In this document: in pieces, positions 1-7,894 of the stretch | Numbering within the stretch: position 1 is the stretch's first letter | Layout: each line of letters opens with the position of its first letter | Origin: a virus | Virus record (IMG/VR): IMGVR_UViG_3300048694_001134 | Span: 1-64,000 of that record | Direction: 5' to 3' (one strand) | Length of the DNA stretch: 64,000 nucleotides | The notes under the pieces: generated by a model | Database searches by the model: none | What the model was told of the DNA's origin: nothing | The model's input: the letters and a program-made list of their open reading frames with translations, nothing else | Program-made: the position numbers and the translations under genes

Positions 1-1179
1 ACCGCCGCCGGCCGTTGCTGCTGCGGGAGCAGAAGGCGATTCTTTCAGGTTTTTGATTTCAAGATCAATTGCTGTTTTTCTCTTTGTAGCCTCACCCTCC
101 ATCCAATCCATATTGGATTTTGTTTTTTCTATTTGTGCTCTGCCTTCTTCTGTATCAGCTTGACCTCTTTTGTGTATACCTTGAATAGCGCTTTCTGATA
201 TTTGCCGTTTGTAAGCAATACGTTTGTCAAGGCTTTCTTTTTCTTTTTTAAGCGCGGCTATTTTTTCTTCTTTTGTTGGCCCAACTGTTGTTACGGTTTC
301 TGCTGGTGCAGATGCGGCCGCCGGCGGCGGTTGCATTGGTGTTGCAGCTGGTGGTGGCGCTTGTGGGGTGACAGGAGTGGCAGCTGGTTCTGTCGCTGCA
401 GGTGTTTGTGGAAGAGCGGATGCAAGCGACGTCATTGACGTCATCATTGATCCTAAAGTTTGAGCGGGTGATGCTTCTTCTGCTGCAGGTGACGCTGACG
501 CGGCGGCAGGCGGCGGTGGTATAGCGTCCGTTTTGACTTCAGGCAGTTGAGGTATCGCTCCTTGTGGTACACCTTCTGCTGATGTTGCTATCTGTTCTTC
601 TTCTTGGTCGGCCGAGGACAAAGCATAAGCGGCCGCCGCGGTAGCAGCCGTGCCCACAGCAACAACGCCAGCAACGACAGCGAATCTTTTCAATAGACCG
701 GTTACAGCGGACCGTTGTTTTATAAATGCGCCGGATATCTGACCGAGCACGCCTTCTTTTTTGTCGCCACCTGCACCGCCTGTTGTAGCGGCAGCTGTTG
801 GTTGAAGAACGGCCTTTGTTTCGTTTGCAGCTTCTTCTGCTGCTGCCTTATCACGTGAAAGCTGCTCTTGTTGGAATCGACGAGCCTCTTCCATAGAGGT
901 CACTTGATGGCCCAACATGCCAGCAATATTATAAATGTTGTCAGCAATATTCATTACAACACGTTCAATACGCTCGAGCGTTGCTTGATTACGTTGTATT
1001 ACTGTTTGCTGTTCAGTTAGTGCTTCTACTTGGGGATCCTCGCCTCCATCACCACCAAATTTTGCATCGAGTTTCTTTTCGACAAGACGGCCGACTAACC
1101 CTTTACCAAGAAAGGCTTTGCTAACTTTCCGTAAGGCAAGTTCTTTAGCTGCTTTTTTGTAGTCGGCGTCGAATGCCAT
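1..1179 (-). CDS. Tape-measure/hub-like tail protein, N-terminal part (cut by window edge)
   Basis: The frame stays open from an ATG at 1179 to the left edge, giving 393 visible residues. They comprise a basic N-terminus (1-40), a helical segment with heptad character (about 50-125), one hydrophobic stretch that could cross a membrane (about 166-187, rich in Ala and Val), a long Pro/Ala-rich linker (about 200-310) and a charged coiled-coil-like region (about 320-385). It lies directly after the gp26/chaperone gene on the same strand, where tailed phages usually place the tape measure or hub protein. A membrane segment inside a long helical protein is common in tape measures. The role is inferred from position and architecture; I do not recognise the sequence as a T4 gene. 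Confidence 0.6.
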   Translation of the reverse strand, partial: MAFDADYKKAAKELALRKVSKAFLGKGLVGRLVEKKLDAKFGGDGGEDPQVEALTEQQTVIQRNQATLERIERVVMNIADNIYNIAGMLGHQVTSMEEARRFQQEQLSRDKAAAEEAANETKAVLQPTAAATTGGAGGDKKEGVLGQISGAFIKQRSAVTGLLKRFAVVAGVVAVGTAATAAAAYALSSADQEEEQIATSAEGVPQGAIPQLPEVKTDAIPPPPAAASASPAAEEASPAQTLGSMMTSMTSLASALPQTPAATEPAATPVTPQAPPPAATPMQPPPAAASAPAETVTTVGPTKEEKIAALKKEKESLDKRIAYKRQISESAIQGIHKRGQADTEEGRAQIEKTKSNMDWMEGEATKRKTAIDLEIKNLKESPSAPAAATAGGG

Positions 1180-1183
1180 TGTG

Positions 1184-1363
1184 TTACTTAGTGCTTAATC
1201 GTTGTTGTTCTTGTTCCAAGTATTCTTTCAGCATATCGACATAGAGATCACGTTCGTAAGGATACAGGTTTTCGAGTTCTGTTAATGAATATTTATGGTG
1301 CTGAACCATTGAAAATAACAACGTGTAGTAGTTAGCTACCGTATTGTGGCTCAGCCCAACGTA
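1184..1363 (-). CDS. Frameshift extension of gp26 (tail-assembly chaperone-like domain)
   Basis: This frame is open for 59 codons in the -1 register relative to gp26. It starts inside the run of seven T at 1363-1369 and ends with TAA at 1184-1186, five bases before the next gene. The peptide contains the stretch HHKYSLTELENLYPYERDLY, which resembles a segment I recall next to gp26/gp51 in T4-type phages. An internal ATG at 1309 could give a free 41-residue protein, but no Shine-Dalgarno sequence precedes it. Fusion to gp26 by -1 slippage is therefore the better reading. This parallels the G/GT tail-chaperone arrangement of other phages and is inference. Confidence 0.6.
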   Translation of the reverse strand, partial: YVGLSHNTVANYYTLLFSMVQHHKYSLTELENLYPYERDLYVDMLKEYLEQEQQRLSTK

Positions 1364-2061
1364 AAAAAATCAGTTAGTGACTTCAGTGTTATATTAACCT
1401 TCTTACCGTTTGAGTTTGTATAACTAATCACGTGCTCTATACGAGGCATTGCCTCAATAAACTGTTGAATTGCTTGATACGTTTTAATATCCAAGTCGTT
1501 AATAAATTGCTCGATCTCCGCTTGTGTATGATCAGCAAATTTATAAACGTTGTTTTCATCATACGCTGCCTCTAGACATGCTTGAAGGATAGCAAAACTG
1601 AAATCAGCCGCTGAGCTTGTTTTTTCGACAGCCTCAAGAATATTCATCGTTGGGTATTTTAGTAAAAGACCACACCCCGGTGCTGTTTCAAGTCTATTCG
1701 AAACATTACTGTCCTGAGTCACTTCCACTTGATCCAAGTCAACCTCGACGTTGTATATCTGACCATCTTCGTTGTCTTTGTAGGCAAGTGTAACAAGGTT
1801 TTGAACAGATCTAGCCCTTAGCTTGATAAAGAAATACTCCAGATCAAACGTAGTAAACGTTTCTACGTTTACGTTTGGGTCCATAATACAATTTTGTACG
1901 ACCTGTTTTATTGCACGGACCATGTCAGCTTGATCTTCACCAGCCTGAGCAATGAGAAGGATCTTTTCTTCCCTAACTAGGAAAGGACGGAAGGTGATTG
2001 TTTGCTTCGTTGAAGGAAGAACAAGACTAAACGTTGGATGGCTTGCGATAGGTAACGCCAT
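1351..2061 (-). CDS. gp26: Baseplate hub subunit gp26-like
   Basis: This 236-residue protein begins MALPI, followed by a compact N-terminal domain with 'PSTKQTITFRPFLVREEKILLIA', the kind of start seen in T4 gp26 (208 residues). In T4, gp26 takes part in building the central hub of the baseplate. A strong GAGGAG ribosome-binding site precedes the ATG. The gene follows gp54 after 19 bases and reads toward the tape-measure-like gene. Its 3' end carries the T-run slippery site, so two products (236 residues, and a longer one of about 293) are expected if frameshifting occurs. The family call is from remembered sequence similarity plus synteny. Confidence 0.7.
   Translation of the reverse strand: MALPIASHPTFSLVLPSTKQTITFRPFLVREEKILLIAQAGEDQADMVRAIKQVVQNCIMDPNVNVETFTTFDLEYFFIKLRARSVQNLVTLAYKDNEDGQIYNVEVDLDQVEVTQDSNVSNRLETAPGCGLLLKYPTMNILEAVEKTSSAADFSFAILQACLEAAYDENNVYKFADHTQAEIEQFINDLDIKTYQAIQQFIEAMPRIEHVISYTNSNGKKVNITLKSLTDFFTLG
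1363..1369 (-). promoter_or_regulatory. Candidate -1 ribosomal frameshift slippery site (T TTT TTT)
   Basis: In the gp26 frame the codons are GAT TTT TTT ACG, so the heptamer T TTT TTT fits the X XXY YYZ rule. It lies three codons before the gp26 stop. Slipping back one base opens a 59-codon extension. I see no strong downstream stem or internal Shine-Dalgarno-like stimulator. Confidence 0.5.
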
Positions 2062-2080
2062 AATAAACTCCTCAAATCAG

Positions 2081-2893
2081 TTAAAATATATTTTTGATAG
2101 TTGTAGCAGAGGCGAGAGCATCTTGGACGCCACGTGGTCTCTTCAGTGACGCAATCGTCTGGACAGCAGTACCAATCTTCACTAGCTTTTGGAAAGGTGT
2201 TAGTTGATTGAGACCGTTCTTTGTAAGCGCAAGGGGCTGGTCAACGTTTGCTAGCTCTGCCTGTAGGTAACAAAACGTGACAGAAAACTTCATCATGTTG
2301 CCATCTTCCCAGCTAAGCGAAACATCTGGCAATGTTTTTGGAAACGCGTTGAGAAGTTTGTAATCGAAAATTACATCACCCTGCTCGTTGTATGTCTTTA
2401 TATTGATTGTCGTTTCATAGTCACGTTTGAATTCGACTTCGTATGGAGCAAGACCGTTGTAACCAGTACGAGCGCCTGATACGTTATAATCCGAGCGTAC
2501 AATTCCCTGCATCCACCGGTAGAAGAACTTATACACATCCCCTTTCCCGTCTCCGATAAAGGAAAGTGTTATATCATTTACTCCGGAGGCGTAGGGGGAA
2601 TTGTCTTGTGGGCCAACACCGAAACGTTTGATACTATCGTCTGTCTGAATATTCAAACCAGGAAGCTGGGCACCCTCCGCATAGAGGGAAATCTTTTCAG
2701 CAACGGGGGAACCGGAAAGGATCCTTGGTGCCGACATTGTAACATCGAACAGGTTCGTACGCGCAACGGAAGTTTCACGGATTTCGGCCATGAACTTAGA
2801 AAGTTTACCGCCCGGTGAGGAGCTACCTCCACCGAGTAGTGACTTCAATGCAACGGCCGTGCCGATTGCATTCATTGCTGTGTTTAAGGACAT
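2081..2893 (-). CDS. gp54: Baseplate tail-tube initiator gp54-like
   Basis: This is a 270-residue protein (T4 gp54 has about 320). After a short Gly/Ser-rich N-terminus, it shows the tail-tube-fold pattern: 'RTNLFDVTMSAP', an 'ISLYAEGAQLPGLNI' strand region, 'DITLSFIGDGKGDVYKFFYRW', and a late 'LPDVSLSWEDGNMMKFSVTF' strand. gp54 sits on the baseplate and nucleates the tail tube. A C-terminal helical tail follows the tube-like domain. It is co-oriented with gp4 and gp26 and abuts the upstream gene with no spacing. gp48, its partner in T4, starts the divergent operon at 3956. The tube-fold call is firm; the exact paralogue (54 rather than another tube-like protein) rests on context. Confidence 0.7.
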   Translation of the reverse strand: MSLNTAMNAIGTAVALKSLLGGGSSSPGGKLSKFMAEIRETSVARTNLFDVTMSAPRILSGSPVAEKISLYAEGAQLPGLNIQTDDSIKRFGVGPQDNSPYASGVNDITLSFIGDGKGDVYKFFYRWMQGIVRSDYNVSGARTGYNGLAPYEVEFKRDYETTINIKTYNEQGDVIFDYKLLNAFPKTLPDVSLSWEDGNMMKFSVTFCYLQAELANVDQPLALTKNGLNQLTPFQKLVKIGTAVQTIASLKRPRGVQDALASATTIKNIF

Positions 2894-3502
2894 TTACACT
2901 CCGATTATCTGGCGACTGTCGCGCCACACTTTTTGTTTGTTAGCACCAACGAACCTTTCAAGTGGGAGAAACAGCGCCGTGTCCCATTGTTCATAAGGAA
3001 TCCAAAGGTATCTTGATTTTACATGGTTATTTAGGTAGTGCTTGACACATGGCTTGAAAAATCTAAAACGAGCAGACCTGTTCAATATGTCATATGTTAG
3101 CTTAAGGCGCGTTGTATCGTCTTTGTTTTTGTTATTTGCAGTTGCATACAGAGCATCCATTAGACGGGCTCGAAGCATATGTGGTAGGTAGTGCATATTG
3201 ATTCCGTAGAACCCACCTTGTGCTTGTTGGAACGGAAACACGAGCGGAAATCTATCGTAGTATGGGAGTGTATCTTTTGTTTTGGGATCATACATGAACA
3301 GGTACATTCGGCCAATACTCTGCGGGACCAGCCGAGTAACAAGTCTATCTGATTGTTGCGTAACAAGAGACTTAGGATTTTGAATTGACTTCACGGACAT
3401 GGCTTGTTCGCGGAGCCAATTTCTTGCATTGCTTTGAGAAGTTACAGGATCCCTTGCTGTCGTGAGTATCTCTGTGAAAAGTTGTGTGCGTTCTGTTGCC
3501 AT
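2894..3502 (-). CDS. Conserved myophage protein of unknown role
   Basis: This is a 202-residue protein. The ATG at 3502 overlaps the stop of gp4 (TGATG), which makes it a better start than the upstream TTG. It contains 'GRMYLFMYDPKTKDTLPYYD', then 'FPLVFPF' and 'GINMHYLP' followed by an Arg/Leu-rich helix. I recall this pattern as a conserved family in T4-like marine phages, but I cannot name its function. In T4, gene 2 (DNA end protector) lies near gene 4, so gp2 is one candidate by synteny only. There is no signal peptide or membrane segment. Its neighbours suggest a virion or head-tail joining protein. Confidence 0.6.
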   Translation of the reverse strand: MATERTQLFTEILTTARDPVTSQSNARNWLREQAMSVKSIQNPKSLVTQQSDRLVTRLVPQSIGRMYLFMYDPKTKDTLPYYDRFPLVFPFQQAQGGFYGINMHYLPHMLRARLMDALYATANNKNKDDTTRLKLTYDILNRSARFRFFKPCVKHYLNNHVKSRYLWIPYEQWDTALFLPLERFVGANKQKVWRDSRQIIGV

Positions 3503-3942
3503 CAGTATTTGATTCCTAGTTCGTGTTCTGTCATTATCATAAACTTCCATTTACGGTCGGCACAGAACTTTCTGGCCGCCTCCCATTTAGCACTATTTAC
3601 ACCCCATTTGTAAACTTCTTCTAAATATTGTTTGGTCGGTCTTTTTTTAACTACGGGCGGTCCTGTTTCCTTTGCAGGCTTTATTTCAATAACCACCGTT
3701 TCCTCAATGCCGGTTGTATTGATCTTCTTGACGAGGAAATCAGGGAAATAGCGATGAACTCGCCCATCAATCGGTGAACGGTATGGTATTGAAAACTCTT
3801 CACTGGACCATTGTTCAATATCTTTATGCGTGTCTAAATAAGACATAAAGCGAAGCTCCCACGAACTTCTGTAAACAATTTTCGTAGGATCACCTTTGTA
3901 TTTTGCAGGATTTCTAGGTTTGAAGAAGCCTTTATAACTCAT
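3502..3942 (-). CDS. gp4: Head completion protein gp4
   Basis: This 146-residue protein matches the length of T4 gp4 (150). The order of motifs is typical: 'NPAKYKGDPTKIVYRSSWEL', 'SSEEFSIPY', then 'VHRYFPDFLVK' and 'VVIEIKPAKE'. The last two resemble the acidic and lysine residues of a PD-(D/E)XK nuclease-like core, consistent with gp4 family members being nuclease-fold head-completion proteins. gp4 acts after DNA packaging so that tails can join heads. It is the first gene of the minus-strand operon. A TATAAATA element lies so close to the ATG that the transcript may have almost no leader. Confidence 0.85.
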   Translation of the reverse strand: MSYKGFFKPRNPAKYKGDPTKIVYRSSWELRFMSYLDTHKDIEQWSSEEFSIPYRSPIDGRVHRYFPDFLVKKINTTGIEETVVIEIKPAKETGPPVVKKRPTKQYLEEVYKWGVNSAKWEAARKFCADRKWKFMIMTEHELGIKY

Positions 3943-3948
3943 AGGAAA

Positions 3949-3956
3949 TATTTATA
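3949..3956 (-). promoter_or_regulatory. T4-type late promoter (TATAAATA) for the gp4 operon
   Basis: The minus strand reads TATAAATA within the 13-base gap between gp4 and gp48, a perfect match to the late promoter box used by gp55-type sigma factors. The box ends 7 bases before the gp4 ATG, so initiation about 6 bases downstream would give an almost leaderless mRNA. The same bases hold the gp48 leader on the other strand (AGGA at 3943-3946). Confidence 0.55.
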
Positions 3957-4999
3957 TGCCAGACGTAAATGTCGCATACAGTCAAAACGGCTCACTGAGT
4001 GCAAAAGCATTTGTCGATAACGTTGCAGATAAAATTAAGAGCGGCGTTGGAAGTCTATCGGAGGCGGCCCAAGGTGCCGCAGGTACAGCTTCGGCAAAAA
4101 TAAAGAGCTTCTTCAAACCAACCGACGTTCAGGGTAACCCAAGAGCAGGGGCTGGAACCTCGCCACAGAAGGCAATGGAAAATAACCAGCGTCCTCTTGG
4201 GCCGTTGGAATACCCAGCACAAATGAAGTACTACACATTATTTTCATTCAAGGAATATCAACGAGGGGTCGCTCTTTCAAAGCCAGCAGATAAAACAACG
4301 GCGCATATTATACTTCCTATTCCAAGTAACCTTACGGAAACATTCGGTGTCGATTACGATACACCCGCTCTTGGCCCTATCGTGGGTGCTGTCGCTTCGT
4401 CTGTACTTGCAGGTCAACGTCAAGCACAAGACTACTCAGGTCCCCCCGTCGACGGAAAGCAGGTTGCAACAGGTGCAGCTGCTGTTGTAGGAGCAGGAGC
4501 CTTGGGTGCAATAAAAGCAACATCAGAGCGCGCCGCTGGTGTTGCTGAAATAGCAGCCGGCGTTGCTCCAAACCCGCACATGGCTGTTGCTTTCAGAAAC
4601 ATAGGCCTGAGAGAGCATTCGTTTTCATACCGTTTAGCTCCAAACTCAGCCGCGGAGCTAGCAAAAGTTAAAGAAATTATTCGTCAGTTAAAAATAAGAA
4701 TGCTTCCAAACGTAACGGAGGGTGCAGATTCTCTTTTCACGTATCCGGATATATGTGATATATCGTTTGCTACAGGTACAATGGAATCTTTCAAAATAAA
4801 GCGCTGTGTTTTGAAAAGCCTTTCTGTCAACTATGCACCAAACGGACCAGCGTTCTTTAAAACAGGCGACCCTGTTATTGTTGAAATAAGTATGACGTTC
4901 ATGGAGTCGACAGTATTTACTCGTCGCGACTTGGGGGAAAAAGCAGCAAGCATTATTCCCTCACCAACAACACCACCATCATCAGCTCCAAAACCTTAA
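3956..4999 (+). CDS. gp48: Baseplate tail-tube cap gp48
   Basis: This is a 347-residue protein (T4 gp48 has 364). The first 75 residues form an Ala/Gly/Lys-rich helical arm. The core begins near 'LEYPAQMKYYTLFSFKEYQR' and contains 'PIPSNLTETFGVDYD', a long Ala/Gly-rich insertion that may be membrane-like or flexible, and a C-terminal half with 'LREHSFSYRLAP' and 'VNYAPNGPAFFKTGDPVIV', the tube-fold strands of the gp48/gp54 family. gp48 binds the baseplate dome and continues into the tail tube. It starts the plus-strand operon; AGGA lies 9 bases before the ATG, and gp53 follows after 6 bases. Confidence 0.8.
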   Translation: MPDVNVAYSQNGSLSAKAFVDNVADKIKSGVGSLSEAAQGAAGTASAKIKSFFKPTDVQGNPRAGAGTSPQKAMENNQRPLGPLEYPAQMKYYTLFSFKEYQRGVALSKPADKTTAHIILPIPSNLTETFGVDYDTPALGPIVGAVASSVLAGQRQAQDYSGPPVDGKQVATGAAAVVGAGALGAIKATSERAAGVAEIAAGVAPNPHMAVAFRNIGLREHSFSYRLAPNSAAELAKVKEIIRQLKIRMLPNVTEGADSLFTYPDICDISFATGTMESFKIKRCVLKSLSVNYAPNGPAFFKTGDPVIVEISMTFMESTVFTRRDLGEKAASIIPSPTTPPSSAPKP

Positions 5000-5005
5000 A
5001 AAGAT

Positions 5006-5875
5006 ATGTCTTCATTTTTCAGTCATTTTCCAACAGTTCTTTACGGCAATAATGCAGTAACAAACATTATTGCTAAAGTTAAATTTCAAGAAAGTGTCCA
5101 AAAGAACCTTGCCGTCTTTTATTCTTATACGGTGAAGGAAGGTGAGCGACCAGATCAAATAGCAGAAAACTATTATGAGGATTCGTCATATGATTGGTTG
5201 ATTTATTTCAGTAATGACATTGTTGATCCATATTATGAATGGCCACGCTCGCAAGAGGAAATGGAAAGACTAATTGTTACAAAGTACGGGACAGTCGCAA
5301 ACGCTTCTCTTCAAAAGGCGTTTTATAGAACAAATTATCAGACGGATGACCGCGTAATTTCAACAGCAGCCTTCAACGCTTTACCAGCTGGCGCAAAGCA
5401 ATACTGGCAGCCAATTATAGGTTACAATGAAGCCATTCTCAATTATCAGCGCAAAGAACAAGATTTAATGGTGGAAACAAACGCGCTTGTTACCTTGACA
5501 GGCACTTTCAATGAGGTGCCTACTACCTCGTCCGTAGTCAAATATAAATTACAACAAGATCCACCTTCCGGTGCTGTAGTGGGAACAGTAGCGTTTGCAA
5601 ATACAACCACAGTAATATTAAAACACATCAACGGTGTGTGGAGTACGGGTAACTTCATGGTATATGCTGGTAACAACGCAAGTATAAATGCCACCATAAC
5701 AACTGCTAACGTCACAACGTGGTGTATACCACAGGATGAGTTGACGTATTGGTCGCCTGTTACATACTTTGAATACGAATATGAAATGAACGAGGCAAAA
5801 CGAAACATACAGCTTGTATCGTCCGTTTATGTAAACAAAATTGAACGTGACATGAAAGAATTGTTACAGCAATGA
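5006..5875 (+). CDS. gp53: Baseplate wedge protein gp53
   Basis: This is a 289-residue protein (T4 gp53 has about 196). The N-terminal half holds the family signature: 'YTVKEGERPDQIAENYYED', 'YDWLIYFSNDIVDPYYEWP' and 'SQEEMERLIVTKYG', matching the T4 gp53 motif around 'DPYYGW'. gp53 joins wedges to each other and to the hub. Residues from about 165 to 245 form an inserted strand-rich segment rich in Thr and Val that T4 lacks. The C-terminus ('YEMNEAKRNIQLV') corresponds to the T4 end. It overlaps the next gene by 4 bases (ATGA). Confidence 0.85.
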   Translation: MSSFFSHFPTVLYGNNAVTNIIAKVKFQESVQKNLAVFYSYTVKEGERPDQIAENYYEDSSYDWLIYFSNDIVDPYYEWPRSQEEMERLIVTKYGTVANASLQKAFYRTNYQTDDRVISTAAFNALPAGAKQYWQPIIGYNEAILNYQRKEQDLMVETNALVTLTGTFNEVPTTSSVVKYKLQQDPPSGAVVGTVAFANTTTVILKHINGVWSTGNFMVYAGNNASINATITTANVTTWCIPQDELTYWSPVTYFEYEYEMNEAKRNIQLVSSVYVNKIERDMKELLQQ

Positions 5876-7113
5876 AGAGAATTTTTGAACCAGGTGACGT
5901 AAACATTAAACGTCTCGAGCTCGTCAACAAAACGTTGAAAGCAAGTGTATCCCCTATGGATCAGGTCCAGGGGTTTGATATCTTTGAGGACATATCAAAG
6001 CCAACTCTTTACGCTGCAGTCTACTTCAATGACGCTATTGGTTTGCTTGATAACTTTCCAATTATTGGCGAGGAGCAAGTGTTCATTGAATTTGAAACAC
6101 CTGGTATGAGTACGACAACAACCTATAAGTTTCGCTCATTTGAAGTTTGCGACGTTAACAAGGGATTGAACGGTAAGGCAACTACGTTCACTCTTCGTTG
6201 TGTTAGTGAAGAACATCTGACAAACGGGTCGTCGCTCGTTACGCAGTCGTATCAGAACATTATATCGAATATTGTACCAGACGTATTGCAAAACTATCTT
6301 AAAAGCAAGAAACCAATAATTGTTGATGAAACAAAAGGCATTCAAACACTTGCCGTTCCTCGCCTGTCGCCATTACAATTCATTGATATGTGCCGTCAGC
6401 GTGCAGTAAGTAAAGACATGCCACTTTCGTTATACTTTTTCTTTGAAAACCAAAAGGGATTTAACTTCAAAACCCTTGAGGGGCTTGTGAAGGAGGGAAA
6501 GAAAAACATCGGCACTCGCATATTCAATGCACAGGATACAACAGCAGGCACAAAGGAAACAATCACAAACTCGTGGCGGACGATCCTCAATTTTCAAAAT
6601 ATTGTTAATATGGATTCTAACATGAAGGCGATGGATGGTGTTTTCAAGGGCGTGTCAAAAACGTTTGACGTGGCCACAAAGAAGTTTGAGGAAACGCCAT
6701 TTGACTTTCAAAAGGTTTTTAATAAACTTGAAAAGTTTAACAATACAGACCAGATACCTGGGACGGACGCATTCATTAAAGACTTTGGAAGCGGTGTCCC
6801 AAAAAACTTCGTATCTGCAAAAAACACACTAGTACCTGACACGTTGATCGATACTACGCTTGCTTTGAGGGGATCTGTTCTTGCTCTAATCAACTCAAAC
6901 GTAACAAGAGTAATGATTCATGGTGATTCGGGTCTGAAAGTAGGTGATATGGTTACTTTGGAGTTGCCAGCAGCATCGGGGCTTACGGGCAAAAGAAAAG
7001 AAGACAAAACGTTCAGCGGCAACTATCTGGTTACGCGTATAAGACACATGATAACGCCAAGCACAAAATCAAAACACCAAATAGTGTTTGATTGTGTTAC
7101 AATGGGAATGTAA
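5872..7113 (+). CDS. gp27: Baseplate hub protein gp27-like
   Basis: This 413-residue protein is close to T4 gp27 (391). The N-terminal part ('VQGFDIFEDISKPTLYAAVY', then 'FPIIGEEQVFIEFETP') has the tube-like beta character of hub domain 1. It is followed by 'TFTLRCVSEEHL' and 'LSPLQFIDMCRQRA', patterns seen in gpD/gp27-type hub proteins. The C-terminal 70 residues ('LKVGDMVTLELPA', 'GNYLVTRIRHMI') are the typical end of the family. In T4 a gp27 trimer carries the gp5 spike, and the gp5-like gene follows 1 base after the stop. The call rests on fold-type motifs and on the gp5 neighbour. Confidence 0.72.
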   Translation: MKRIFEPGDVNIKRLELVNKTLKASVSPMDQVQGFDIFEDISKPTLYAAVYFNDAIGLLDNFPIIGEEQVFIEFETPGMSTTTTYKFRSFEVCDVNKGLNGKATTFTLRCVSEEHLTNGSSLVTQSYQNIISNIVPDVLQNYLKSKKPIIVDETKGIQTLAVPRLSPLQFIDMCRQRAVSKDMPLSLYFFFENQKGFNFKTLEGLVKEGKKNIGTRIFNAQDTTAGTKETITNSWRTILNFQNIVNMDSNMKAMDGVFKGVSKTFDVATKKFEETPFDFQKVFNKLEKFNNTDQIPGTDAFIKDFGSGVPKNFVSAKNTLVPDTLIDTTLALRGSVLALINSNVTRVMIHGDSGLKVGDMVTLELPAASGLTGKRKEDKTFSGNYLVTRIRHMITPSTKSKHQIVFDCVTMGM

Positions 7114-7114
7114 T

Positions 7115-7894
7115 ATGACAACAGAAGCGTTAGGCCAGGAAGGCTTTAGATGGTTTATTGGTGTCGTTGAGGACAGGGAAGATCCTAAAAAGATTGGCAG
7201 ATTAAAAGTTCGCGCACATGGTATACATGGGGACAAGGTTGAGGCACCAACAGATCAATTACCATGGGCAACAGTAATGATGCCAATGGTTAGCGCAAGC
7301 CTTAAGCGCGTTGGGATCTCTCCAACGGGAATCCAAGTCGGGTCAACAGTTGTAGGATTTTTTATGGACGGACAGGAAGGCATGGTACCAATCATACTTG
7401 GTGTTCTGCCTGGTGTTGATGACATACCGCTTGCAGCGACCGGTCAACAATCAATAAATAAAAATCAAGTAGGGATTGAGCCGACATCAGCATTCAATGC
7501 AAAATATCCATACAATAAAGTCACGCAGACCGAATCAGGGCACTTGATCGAGATTGACGATACTCCGAACAACGAACGACTTCATACATTTCACAGATCA
7601 GGAACGTACGAAGAGATTGATAAAGACGGTCGCCGCGTAAACAAGATTGTTGGTGATGATTTTGAGATCGTCCAGAAAAATCAAACAATTTATATACAAG
7701 GTAACGTTAATATAAAAGTGAATGGAAGCTACACACTCGACGTTGACGGGCCTGTTGTAATCAACGGCTCAACAGTTAACATCAACAAGGGCTCTAACGG
7801 CGCAGCAAGACTCGGCGATCTTGTTACTAACGATGACAACGCTGGCAACCAGCCAATCGCACAAGGTTCTTCGACCGTGCTTATAGGGGGATAA
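7115..7894 (+). CDS. gp5: Spike protein gp5-like, without lysozyme, with PAAR-like end
   Basis: This is a 259-residue protein. The ATG at 7115 follows the gp27 stop; the upstream TTG in frame lies inside gp27 and is rejected. Residues about 10-110 form the OB-fold domain ('FRWFIGVVEDREDPKKIGRL', 'LPWATVMMPM', 'VGSTVVGFFMDG'). Residues about 140-225 contain 'ESGHLIEIDDTPNNERLHTF' and short valine-rich strands typical of the triple-stranded beta-helix. The last 31 residues ('GAARLGD...', '...GSSTVLIGG') look like half of a PAAR tip. The T4 lysozyme domain is missing, so the cell-wall cutting function must lie elsewhere. It is followed immediately by gp25. Confidence 0.85.
   Translation: MTTEALGQEGFRWFIGVVEDREDPKKIGRLKVRAHGIHGDKVEAPTDQLPWATVMMPMVSASLKRVGISPTGIQVGSTVVGFFMDGQEGMVPIILGVLPGVDDIPLAATGQQSINKNQVGIEPTSAFNAKYPYNKVTQTESGHLIEIDDTPNNERLHTFHRSGTYEEIDKDGRRVNKIVGDDFEIVQKNQTIYIQGNVNIKVNGSYTLDVDGPVVINGSTVNINKGSNGAARLGDLVTNDDNAGNQPIAQGSSTVLIGG

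Noticed and set aside
202-463. Two short plus-strand open frames rich in Cys/Trp/Gly or Ala/Gly
   Set aside because: They are opposite the long minus-strand frame that runs off the left edge, have no ribosome-binding site and odd composition.
1290-1297. Minus-strand CATAAATA as a late promoter for the left-edge gene
   Set aside because: It lies in the conserved H-K-Y-S codons of the frameshift extension, so the match is explained by coding.
2894-3502. Calling the unnamed minus-strand gene gp53 or gp2
   Set aside because: gp53 is clearly the gene at 5006; gp2 is supported only by closeness to gp4, so no symbol was given.
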